Shown piece by piece: positions 14,443 to 21,319 of a stretch of DNA of 22,569 nucleotides. Positions within the stretch are counted from its first letter, which is position 1. Each line of letters starts with the position of its first letter. The position numbers and the translations under genes were made by a program. This DNA comes from JAVBMP01 sp031552315 (GTDB lineage Bacteria; Desulfobacterota; Desulfovibrionia; Desulfovibrionales; Desulfovibrionaceae). The notes beneath the pieces are model-generated. The model ran no database searches. It saw nothing but the letters and a program-made list of their open reading frames with translations, and was not told where the DNA came from. The DNA is taken from contig JAVBMP010000138.1 of assembly GCA_031552315.1 (NCBI GenBank), positions 1 through 22,569 of the forward strand, read 5' to 3'.

Positions 14443-16047
14443 ATGCGCTCAAAAAAAATTATAATCCTTATTGCCCTGGCGCTGGCCTGCGCCGGTGGCC
14501 TGCCTGCCGACAGCCACGCGGACGACCCTTACGGCAATTCAGATTTTGCCTACAACCAGTGTGTGTCAAGCTGTAACGGGTCCAGCCAGAACAAGGAAGG
14601 CTGCCTGCGCGGTTGCGCGGAAGCCCGCCGCATTCTTGAGCCGCGCCAGGGCAGCTACAAAAGCAGTGTGGATTGCCTGAACGCGGCCCGCAAGCTGGAA
14701 CAGAACCGCAACCTGAACATTCAGGAACATCAGGAATGGTGCCACAGCAACGTGGCCAGCCTTTATGACCAGGCCGGTTGTTCCGATGCCGGAAAGGTGT
14801 TTTACGGCACCCTTACGGCGGAAAACTTCTGTTACGCGTCCAAACCCGCGGCCCCCGGCGCGGCTGTGGCCCCGGCCGCGTTTGCCACAGTCCCGGCCGC
14901 CGCTTCTGCCGCCCCCGCGGCAAGCGCTGCAAGCCAGGCCCCGGCCAAGGCGGTTGTACCCGGGCAGGCCCCCAAGGCCATCAGCCCGGCACCCGTAACC
15001 ACTGGCGCCGCCGCGCCTGCCAAACCGGTAACTTATGCCAACACCACTGCGTCACGCGCCCCATCCGTGGCGCCAGCCCCTGTGGCGGCTCCGCTTCCGG
15101 CGGCTGCCCCGGCGCTTCAAACGGCCAGCGTTTCTCCCATACGCCCCGGTTACGGCGGCAAGACCATAAACAAAGGTTCTTCGCCCACGCCCTTCCCCAC
15201 ACGCGCCACCCCGGACGACTTTGAAAGCGCCTTCAAGGAAATTGATACCGCCGCCGGCCCGGCCACAGCGGCCCCCAAAGCCGTAAGCACGGCCAGCCCA
15301 CAAACCATAAGCGGCGCAGCCCCCAAAACGGTTGCCCGCCCCGCCGGCAATGCTGAAGCCGCCAGGCAGCTTGCCGCGCCCAGGGCCCCGGCCAAGCCCG
15401 CCATGCAGCCCAGGCCGGTAGCCAAGACCGCCACGCCCGTAAAGGCGCAGCCCGTTCAGCCCGCGCAGCCCGCGCAGGCCGTCCAGCCCAAGGCCAAACC
15501 CGCCACAGCCTCCAAACCGGCCCCGGCCAAAGCCGCGCAAACCGCCGCCAAACCGGCCAAGCCGGCAAGCCAGACCAGTTCGCCCAGCCAGGCGGGCCAG
15601 ACCCCGGCCAATGCCCCAAAACCTGAAACTCCGGGCAAGCCTGTCCTTCAGGCCCAGGATAGCACCATGGCGGCCACGGAAGCCGCCGCCAGCAAACCGG
15701 AAGCCCCTTCCGGCACAGCCCGCAAGGCCGCCCCGGCTTCCCCCGCTTCCGGCCCCATGCCCGGCGTGCCCCCGCGCCCGTCCAACGCCGCGCAAGCCGC
15801 CCCAAATCATGTTGAACAGGCCGGGCTTACCGTGCCGGCCAGTTCCCTTACCGCGCCCGGCGCCTATAACCCGGTCAAGCAGTCCCTGGCCGTGGCGGCC
15901 GCCCCGGCGGTGGCCCCTTCTGTGGCTTCCGACTTCGCCATGAATGCGCAAGTCAATGCCGCAGGCGCAAGCGACCCGCAACGCGGCGCGGTAATACCCT
16001 TTTCCATGCCGGATCCTTCCTTGAAGGTGAAGGCCCCGCGCGACTGA
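14443..16047 (+). CDS. Secreted protein with Cys-rich head and long Ala/Pro-rich tail (534 aa)
   Basis: I do not recognise a family. A signal peptide (IIILIALALACAGGLPADSHA) is cleaved near residue 26. The mature head (27-132) has eight Cys, starting with a twin CX3C pattern, CVSSC at 40-44 and CLRGC at 54-58, with helical sequence around them, suggesting disulfide-stabilised helices in the periplasm. Residues 133-534 are disordered-looking, rich in Ala, Pro, Lys and Gln with many PAKPA-type repeats, like wall-spanning linkers. A GGAG site precedes the ATG at 14443. A sigma-54 promoter and flagellar-type neighbours suggest an envelope or flagellar role; that is inference. It is followed 62 bp later by amrB on the same strand. 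Confidence 0.8.
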   Translation: MRSKKIIILIALALACAGGLPADSHADDPYGNSDFAYNQCVSSCNGSSQNKEGCLRGCAEARRILEPRQGSYKSSVDCLNAARKLEQNRNLNIQEHQEWCHSNVASLYDQAGCSDAGKVFYGTLTAENFCYASKPAAPGAAVAPAAFATVPAAASAAPAASAASQAPAKAVVPGQAPKAISPAPVTTGAAAPAKPVTYANTTASRAPSVAPAPVAAPLPAAAPALQTASVSPIRPGYGGKTINKGSSPTPFPTRATPDDFESAFKEIDTAAGPATAAPKAVSTASPQTISGAAPKTVARPAGNAEAARQLAAPRAPAKPAMQPRPVAKTATPVKAQPVQPAQPAQAVQPKAKPATASKPAPAKAAQTAAKPAKPASQTSSPSQAGQTPANAPKPETPGKPVLQAQDSTMAATEAAASKPEAPSGTARKAAPASPASGPMPGVPPRPSNAAQAAPNHVEQAGLTVPASSLTAPGAYNPVKQSLAVAAAPAVAPSVASDFAMNAQVNAAGASDPQRGAVIPFSMPDPSLKVKAPRD

Positions 16048-16109
16048 AGACAAGAGGAGAAGGCCCCCGGGTAACGCTTTTCAAAAACCTGAGCCAAGGG
16101 GTTAATTGC

Positions 16110-17030
16110 ATGATGCCAGAAAATTTGCGCCTGCCAAGTGTGGCCGGACGTTTTTATACCGCTGACCCGGCAACCCTGAAGGCCGAGGTGGAACAATACC
16201 TGGCCGCCGGCCAGGCAAAAGCCGCCACGCCGGGTGCTGCCCCTGTCACCAATTCCAGGCCGGACACTGTTCCGGCCATTGCCGCAACGCCGGGTTCCGC
16301 CCCGGCTATTGCCGTTATAGCCCCGCATGCCGGTTATGTATTTTCCGGCGCGGTCACCGGGCTGGTTCTGGGCCAGGTTGCCGTGCCGCAAACGGTAATT
16401 CTGCTTGGCCCCAACCACACCGGCCAGGGCGCGGCACTTTCCGTCTGGCCCGGCGGGGCCTGGGCCACCCCCTTGGGGGCTTGCCCGGTAGATGCCGCCC
16501 TGGGGGCGGAACTTTGCGCCAACACGCGCGGCGCGGCCTTCAAGCCGGATACCGCCGCCCACTTGCGTGAACATTCCCTTGAAGTTATGCTGCCCTTTTT
16601 GCAGGCCATTCGGCCAGACGTCAAAATTCTGCCCATTTGCGTGGCGGAATATGACCCGGCCAAACTGGCCGCCGCCGGGGCCGCCCTTGCGAATTGCGTA
16701 ATGGCCCGTAAAGCCAAAGGGGAACATATTCTTCTGCTGGGCAGCACGGACATGAGCCACCACATTCCGCACAGCCAGGCGGAAAAGCTGGACGCCATGG
16801 CCCTGCGCGAAATAGGCGCCCTTAACCCGGAAGGGCTTTACAGCACGGTGCGCGGCCACAAAATTTCCATGTGCGGCATAGCGCCCATAACCTTGCTGCT
16901 GCACGCCTGCCGCGCCCTTGGCGCGACAGAAAGCCGCCTTGCGGCCTACACCACTTCCGGCATTACCGGCGCGTCTTACGGGGCGGGCATGGATCAAGTT
17001 GTCGGTTACGCCGGAATAATAATCAAATGA
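16110..17030 (+). CDS. amrB: AmmeMemoRadiSam system protein B, MEMO1 family (306 aa)
   Basis: MEMO1-like proteins share the fold of extradiol dioxygenases and occur with a radical SAM enzyme and an AMMECR1 protein in a system of unclear chemistry. Family blocks are LRLPSVAGRFYTADP (7-20), APHAGYVFSG (71-80), LGPNHTG (99-105), EHSLEVMLPFLQ, STDMSHH and CGIAPITLLLHA. An extra low-complexity Ala/Pro/Thr insert lies at about residues 35-67. The partner genes are not in the window. Two ATG codons in a row start the gene after AAGGGG. Its stop overlaps the tgt start by ATGA, so the two are translationally coupled. Confidence 0.88.
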   Translation: MMPENLRLPSVAGRFYTADPATLKAEVEQYLAAGQAKAATPGAAPVTNSRPDTVPAIAATPGSAPAIAVIAPHAGYVFSGAVTGLVLGQVAVPQTVILLGPNHTGQGAALSVWPGGAWATPLGACPVDAALGAELCANTRGAAFKPDTAAHLREHSLEVMLPFLQAIRPDVKILPICVAEYDPAKLAAAGAALANCVMARKAKGEHILLLGSTDMSHHIPHSQAEKLDAMALREIGALNPEGLYSTVRGHKISMCGIAPITLLLHACRALGATESRLAAYTTSGITGASYGAGMDQVVGYAGIIIK

Positions 17031-18166
17031 CCCAAAACGCCATGAATTTTGCCGATGCCCCGGTAGGGGCCTTTGAACTTTTGGCCCAGGATGGAGCCGC
17101 CCGCCTTGGGCGTTTGAAAACCGCGCACGGCGTGGTAAACACCCCCATATTCATGCCCGTGGGCACCGTGGGCAGCGTAAAGGCCGTTGCGCCGGACGAC
17201 CTTGCGGCCCTGGGGGCGGAAATTATTTTGGGCAACACCTACCACCTTTATCTGCGCCCCGGCGATGAACTGGTGCAGCGGCGCGGCGGGCTGCACAACT
17301 TCGCCGCCTGGCCCCGCCCCATTCTTACAGATAGCGGCGGCTTTCAGGTGTTCAGCCTTGAAGGGCTGCGCAAAATCACCGAGGAAGGGGTGGAATTTCG
17401 CTCGCACCTTGACGGTTCCAAACACCTGTTCACGCCGGAAAAGGTCATCAGCATCCAGCGCAACCTGAATTCGGACATCATGATGGTGCTGGATGAATGC
17501 GTGCCCTTTGGCGCGGCCTATGACTACACGGCCAAATCTTTGGAACTTACCACCCGCTGGGCCTTGCGGGCCAGAGAAGCCTACCCGCGCGGGGCCGGGC
17601 AAAACCTGCTGTTTGCCATTACCCAGGGCGGCTTTCATAAAGACTTGCGGTCTGAATCCGTGGCCCAGCTGCGGGAACATGATTTTGACGGTTTTGCCAT
17701 AGGCGGGCTTTCCGTTGGGGAAAGCAAAGAAATTATGTATGACCTTTTGGCCCACACCGCCCCCCTGTTGCCCGCGCACAAGCCGCGTTACCTTATGGGC
17801 GTGGGCACCCCGCTGGATATTGTAACCGGCATAGGCATGGGCGTAGATATGTTCGACTGCGTATTGCCCACCCGGAACGCGCGCAACGGCACCCTTTACA
17901 CCTCGCTGGGCAAGGTGAACATCAAGCGCAAGGAATACGCCGAAGACGACAGCCCGCTGGACCCCAACTGCAACTGCTACACCTGCCGCACCTTTAGCCG
18001 CGCCTATTTGCGGCATTTGTTCACCGCGCAGGAAATACTTTCCTACCGCCTTAATTCCCTGCACAACCTCACCTATTTCCTTGACCTGGTGCGCGGGGCG
18101 CGCAAGGCCATAGCGGAAGGGCGTTTTGCGGAATTTCAGGCCGGGGTGGAAGCCCTTTACGCTTAA
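17027..18166 (+). CDS. tgt: Queuine tRNA-ribosyltransferase (379 aa)
   Basis: This enzyme swaps guanine 34 of GUN-anticodon tRNAs for preQ1 in the queuosine pathway. It is full length with all key residues: TDSGGFQVFS with Asp102 (general base region), MVLDECVP with Asp156, MGVDMFDCVLPTRNARNG with the nucleophile Asp277, and zinc ligands Cys315, Cys317, Cys320 and His346. The ATG at 17027 overlaps the amrB stop codon; the reading frame remains open upstream inside amrB but only this start fits the family N-terminus. A strong terminator follows. Confidence 0.97.
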   Translation: MTQNAMNFADAPVGAFELLAQDGAARLGRLKTAHGVVNTPIFMPVGTVGSVKAVAPDDLAALGAEIILGNTYHLYLRPGDELVQRRGGLHNFAAWPRPILTDSGGFQVFSLEGLRKITEEGVEFRSHLDGSKHLFTPEKVISIQRNLNSDIMMVLDECVPFGAAYDYTAKSLELTTRWALRAREAYPRGAGQNLLFAITQGGFHKDLRSESVAQLREHDFDGFAIGGLSVGESKEIMYDLLAHTAPLLPAHKPRYLMGVGTPLDIVTGIGMGVDMFDCVLPTRNARNGTLYTSLGKVNIKRKEYAEDDSPLDPNCNCYTCRTFSRAYLRHLFTAQEILSYRLNSLHNLTYFLDLVRGARKAIAEGRFAEFQAGVEALYA

Positions 18167-18196
18167 GGCCGGCAGCTTCGGAGTGGTTGATTTTAT

Positions 18197-18237
18197 TGGC
18201 CCCGGCGGTGAAAAACTCCCGCCGGGGCTATTTTTTT
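18197..18237 (+). terminator. Rho-independent terminator of tgt
   Basis: A 10-bp GC-rich stem GCCCCGGCGG with CCGCCGGGGC (18199-18208 with 18219-18228), extended by a G-T and a T-A pair, runs into seven T. It begins about 30 bases after the tgt stop codon. Confidence 0.9.
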
Positions 18238-18360
18238 GCTTGTACTTGAAGCCCACATGATATAGTGAATATTTTGTCAAGTTTGTCCGTTGAGAAAAAA
18301 TTACCATAAAAACATTAGCTTGCCCCGGCATGACGCGGTAAGCGCTTGCAAAACGATACG

Positions 18361-18382
18361 GAGGCCATTGCACAATGGCCTC
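18361..18382 (+). promoter_or_regulatory. Hairpin covering the ribosome site and start codon of the Xre gene
   Basis: A perfect 9-bp stem GAGGCCATT with AATGGCCTC and a GCAC loop places most of the GGAGG ribosome site in the left arm and the ATG at 18375 in the right arm. Folding should block translation. As DNA, the palindrome could also be an operator for the encoded repressor. Confidence 0.55.
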
Positions 18383-18752
18383 ATACGACAAAAATAAAAA
18401 TACCATAGAGAACAACGTGCTTATACATAAAACTCCTGGCCTGGCGGAAATTGGCGCGAATATAGCCTTTTACCGCAAACAGGCCGGCCTTACCCAGGCC
18501 CAGGTGGCAAAAAATCTTGAAATAGAGCCTTCAACCGTTTCACGCATTGAAAACGGCCTGATCTCCCCCACCATTACCAAGCTCTATCAATTTTCTGAAC
18601 TTTTCAACTGCCCTATGAGTGACTTGCTGTCTTTCCCGGAAGACCGGCAGCGTTCTGATATCTTGCGCGTTATCCATTTTCTCCGCTCCGCTTCCGATGA
18701 GCGGCGTGAAGCGCTGGTAAATGCGCTGGAAATTCTTAGCAATATGCCATAA
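18375..18752 (+). CDS. Xre-type helix-turn-helix regulator (125 aa)
   Basis: A Cro/C1-type HTH spans residues 24-80: IGANIAFYRKQAGLTQAQVAKNLEIEPSTVSRIENGLISPTITKLYQFSELF. The last 40 residues are a short helical tail (RVIHFLRSASDERREALVNALEIL) likely used for dimerisation; there is no ligand domain. GGAGG lies ten bases before the ATG, but both are inside a hairpin. It stands alone, upstream of the second sulfatase-fold gene in the same direction; its targets are unknown. Confidence 0.88.
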   Translation: MASYDKNKNTIENNVLIHKTPGLAEIGANIAFYRKQAGLTQAQVAKNLEIEPSTVSRIENGLISPTITKLYQFSELFNCPMSDLLSFPEDRQRSDILRVIHFLRSASDERREALVNALEILSNMP

Positions 18753-18862
18753 CAGTAAAATTTTCCCTGCCCGCGGCCGCCGTGCCTTCCTGAAAAATAT
18801 GCATATAAAGGAATTTTTGTTTCTGATGTGCACGCTTTTTTCCTTTATACGCAATTTTTCCC

Positions 18863-18890
18863 TTGACATAATTATCACATGCCTTAATAT
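18863..18890 (+). promoter_or_regulatory. Candidate sigma-70 promoter or shared operator, second sulfatase-fold gene
   Basis: TTGACA (18863-18868), 16 bases, then TAATAT (18885-18890). The block CTTGACAT-two bases-TTATCAC is repeated upstream of the third paralogue at 21241. A weaker sigma-54-like GG-N10-GC (18920-18933) also lies downstream. Confidence 0.5.
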
Positions 18891-18913
18891 AACAGAAGTC
18901 ATTTCGCTTATAA

Positions 18914-18934
18914 GGCATTGGACGCAGCAATGCC
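18914..18934 (+). promoter_or_regulatory. Inverted repeat in the leader of the second sulfatase-fold gene
   Basis: GGCATTG and CAATGCC are perfect 7-bp inverted arms seven bases apart, about 70 bp before the ATG. They overlap TTGGACGCAGCAATGC, a partial sigma-54 match with correct GG-GC spacing. Either an operator or a leader hairpin is possible. Confidence 0.35.
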
Positions 18935-19000
18935 GCCGGCGCAAAATTTTTGCGAATTTTCAGCCCGGATTGTGTTATCAACCTTTAAGGAGAAAACAGT

Positions 19001-20581
19001 ATGTATCCCGCAGTTAAAAACGCCATTGTCGTAATGCTGGACAGCTTGCAGTACAACTACCTGCATTGCAACGGCAATGACTGGATCAAAACCCCCAACC
19101 TTGACCGCTTTGGCCGTGAAGGCATTATTTTTGACGAATGCTATATTGAAGGCGTGCCCACCATCCCCTGCCGCCGCGCCATGCACACCGGCCGCTACAC
19201 CCTGCCCGTTGCCGGCTGGGTGCCGCTTAGCATGGAAGATACCACTATCGCCGACCTGTGCTGGGGCAGCAACATTGATACCGCCATGTACTTTGACAGC
19301 GGCCCGCAGCGCATACCGAAGTTTGGCTACACCCGCGGCTTTGACAAGGTTTACTTCCTGCACGGGCATGAAGGCGACCACATGTTCTACAAAAGGGACG
19401 ACCTGATCCACCTTGACCCCACCGACTACCTTGAAGATACCGTGGCCAAAAAAGCCCCGGCCCTTATCGGCCAGGCCGCCATTGATTCCGTAATGGGCGA
19501 ACTGGACGGCTTTTCCCGTCACCGCCAGTACTGGAAGACGGATGAAGACCAAAACGTGGCCCGCCTGCTGAAAGAATCTGTAAAATATCTTGAAAATGTT
19601 GACCGCAACAAGCCCTTCTTCCTGTGGATAGACAGCTTTGACCCGCATGAGCCGTGGGACAGCCCGTCTGTGTATGACCCGGAAATGAAGTGCCCCTACA
19701 ACCCGGACTACAAGGGCAAAGACATGTACAACCCGCCCATGGGCCTGGTTGACGGTCTGTTCACTGAAGAAGAAATGCACCATGTGCGCATGCTTTACGC
19801 GGAAAAAGTGACCATGTGCGACAAGTGGTTCGGCCACTTCATGGATAACTGCAAACGCCTGGGCCTGGAAAAAGACACCCTGTTCCTGGTGGTTTCCGAC
19901 CACGGTGAACCCCTTGGCAACGCTGAACACGGCCACGGTATTATGCGCAAGTGCCGCCCCTGGCCTTATGAAGAACTGGTGCACGGCGTGTGCATGCTGA
20001 AGGCCCCGGGCGTTAAGGCCAACCAGCGCAGCAAGGCCTTTGTGCAGTCCTGCGACGTGGCCCCCACCATCTGCGATTGGCTGGGCCTTGGCGTGCGTGA
20101 CTTCCACCAGGGCAAGAGCCTGCTGCCCATCGCCCGCGGTGAAGTGACAAAGGTACGTGATTTCGCCATTGCCGGTTACCACAAGTATTCCTGGTCCATC
20201 ATCACCGAAGACTGGTCATACATTCACTGGACAAAGAACGACCGTAGCGACAGCCACGCCGTAAACGCCGACCTGCTCTATGACATGTACGGCAAAGACA
20301 CCATGGCCCACATGGACGGCATTCTGCCCAAGACCCACAAGTTCTCCCTTGGCGGCAAAACCAAGGAAGAAGCGGAATACGCCGCCGCCGCCACCACGGA
20401 CGGTGAAGACCAGTGGACATGCACCCCGGCCGCTTCCTCCGAAGTGCCGCAGAAAGATGAACTGTACAGCCGCAAGAATGACCGCTTCCAGCTTAAAAAC
20501 GTTATCGATTCCAACAAAGATACCGCGAAAAAGCTGTGGGATGAACTGCGCGAATTCATGGGCTACCTGAAGACCTGCTAA
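19001..20581 (+). CDS. Sulfatase-fold hydrolase with Thr at the nucleophile position, copy 2 (526 aa)
   Basis: A paralogue of the gene at 7455 and a closer one of that at 21320. Conserved blocks: VVMLDSLQ (metal Asp14), GNDWIKTPNLDRFGREG, FDPHEPWDSP, SDHGEPLGNAEHGHG (Asp300-His301) and IMRKCRPWPYEELVHG. The catalytic signature is T54-I-P-C57-R-R-A-M-H-TGR: Thr stands where sulfatases have the Cys/Ser converted to formylglycine, and a Cys stands three residues later where Ser is usual. No signal peptide, so it acts in the cytoplasm. AAGGAG precedes the ATG. It ends in two strong hairpins. Substrate is unknown; the three copies may act on related organic esters. Confidence 0.9.
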   Translation: MYPAVKNAIVVMLDSLQYNYLHCNGNDWIKTPNLDRFGREGIIFDECYIEGVPTIPCRRAMHTGRYTLPVAGWVPLSMEDTTIADLCWGSNIDTAMYFDSGPQRIPKFGYTRGFDKVYFLHGHEGDHMFYKRDDLIHLDPTDYLEDTVAKKAPALIGQAAIDSVMGELDGFSRHRQYWKTDEDQNVARLLKESVKYLENVDRNKPFFLWIDSFDPHEPWDSPSVYDPEMKCPYNPDYKGKDMYNPPMGLVDGLFTEEEMHHVRMLYAEKVTMCDKWFGHFMDNCKRLGLEKDTLFLVVSDHGEPLGNAEHGHGIMRKCRPWPYEELVHGVCMLKAPGVKANQRSKAFVQSCDVAPTICDWLGLGVRDFHQGKSLLPIARGEVTKVRDFAIAGYHKYSWSIITEDWSYIHWTKNDRSDSHAVNADLLYDMYGKDTMAHMDGILPKTHKFSLGGKTKEEAEYAAAATTDGEDQWTCTPAASSEVPQKDELYSRKNDRFQLKNVIDSNKDTAKKLWDELREFMGYLKTC

Positions 20582-20592
20582 CACTGTGTACG

Positions 20593-20686
20593 TTTTGCGC
20601 GGGTGACGGGCTTCGTCCGCCCGCGCAAAATTCGCGTTACAATAAAAAAACCGCCAGACAGCGACAAGCTGACTGGCGGTTTTTTT
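20593..20686 (+). terminator. Two hairpins ending the second sulfatase-fold gene
   Basis: The first hairpin has 11-bp arms TTTTGCGCGGG and CCCGCGCAAAA (20593-20603 with 20620-20630). The second (20644-20686) has 14-bp arms with A7 and T7 ends and an inner CAGC/GCTG stem, so it works in both directions and also faces the small membrane protein gene. Confidence 0.88.
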
Positions 20687-20716
20687 ATTGTGTTGGCGCA
20701 AATAAATTCAACCGGT

Positions 20717-20751
20717 AGAGCAGATTACGATTGAATTGAGCCAATTGCTCT
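20717..20751. repeat. Dispersed intergenic repeat (copy 2)
   Basis: AGAGCAGATTACGATTGAAT begins a segment ending ATTGCTCT, so its ends are inverted repeats. It aligns well with 5575-5605. The neighbouring hairpin core at 20608-20621 also resembles part of copy 1. Confidence 0.5.
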
Positions 20752-20779
20752 GAATACCGCTACGCAACGGTTTGTAATT

Positions 20780-21031
20780 CTACATCTTGCCCTTGCGAAG
20801 TTCTTCCCTGATGTCACGCAGGGCATCCCGCATATCTATAAACAAATATACCATGCCCAGATAAAGCACGGTAAAGGCTATACCAACCACCAAAAACACA
20901 AGGCCGCCGACAAAGCTTTGCGCCATGGTGACCAAAGCGCCAATAATAACGAAAACGATAGAAATAATAAAAACAATGTTAACAACCAACGGGAAACTGG
21001 AATTCATAAAGCCTTTGATCTTGTCAAACAT
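20780..21031 (-). CDS. Small two-helix membrane protein (83 aa)
   Basis: Two hydrophobic helices are clear, FPLVVNIVFIISIVFVIIGALV (about 13-34) and FVGGLVFLVVGIAFTVLYLGMVYLF (about 40-64), followed by an amphipathic charged tail DMRDALRDIREELRKGK. The layout resembles small DUF4282-type membrane proteins, but I am not certain. It would be an inner-membrane protein with both ends in the cytoplasm. AGGAGG stands at good distance before the ATG, so expression is likely strong. A TTGACA lies further upstream near 21100. It is transcribed against the flanking hydrolase genes and may be unrelated to them. Confidence 0.8.
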   Translation of the reverse strand: MFDKIKGFMNSSFPLVVNIVFIISIVFVIIGALVTMAQSFVGGLVFLVVGIAFTVLYLGMVYLFIDMRDALRDIREELRKGKM

Positions 21032-21241
21032 ACAAACCTCCTATGTGTTATGGTTTTAGTTATATTTTAAGGTGTAACGCGCGCGCGGCCCACTGTCAAT
21101 CAGGCAGCAACACTTAATTTTCATTGTAAAATCCCCCTATATCTTCCCGCCGGAAATTATGACTGGCTCAGCATTTTGCGTATAAAGCAATTTCAGTGCC
21201 CATCAATCGGTTTTTTTTAGCGTCAAAAGCAAGGACACGGC

Positions 21242-21269
21242 TTGACATTTTTATCACTTGGGCTAAACT
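21242..21269 (+). promoter_or_regulatory. Candidate sigma-70 promoter, third sulfatase-fold gene
   Basis: TTGACA (21242-21247), 16 bases, then TAAACT (21264-21269), with transcription starting about 45 bases before the ATG. The first 18 bases closely match the block upstream of the second copy. Confidence 0.5.
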
Positions 21270-21319
21270 CAAATTCAGAACATATTCTGTCACCCTTAAC
21301 CTTAGGAGACATTCACACA

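Noticed and set aside
15052..16053. Gly/Arg-rich open frame on the minus strand opposite the Ala/Pro-rich protein
   Set aside because: GC-rich repetitive coding sequence leaves antisense frames open; the composition is the mirror of Ala/Pro codons and no start signal is seen.
17006..18415. 469-codon minus-strand frame opposite tgt
   Set aside because: Antisense to a fully conserved enzyme and running across its terminator; no family features.
21163..21180. Sigma-54 promoter for the third hydrolase
   Set aside because: TGGC and TTTTGC are present but the spacing is one base too long.
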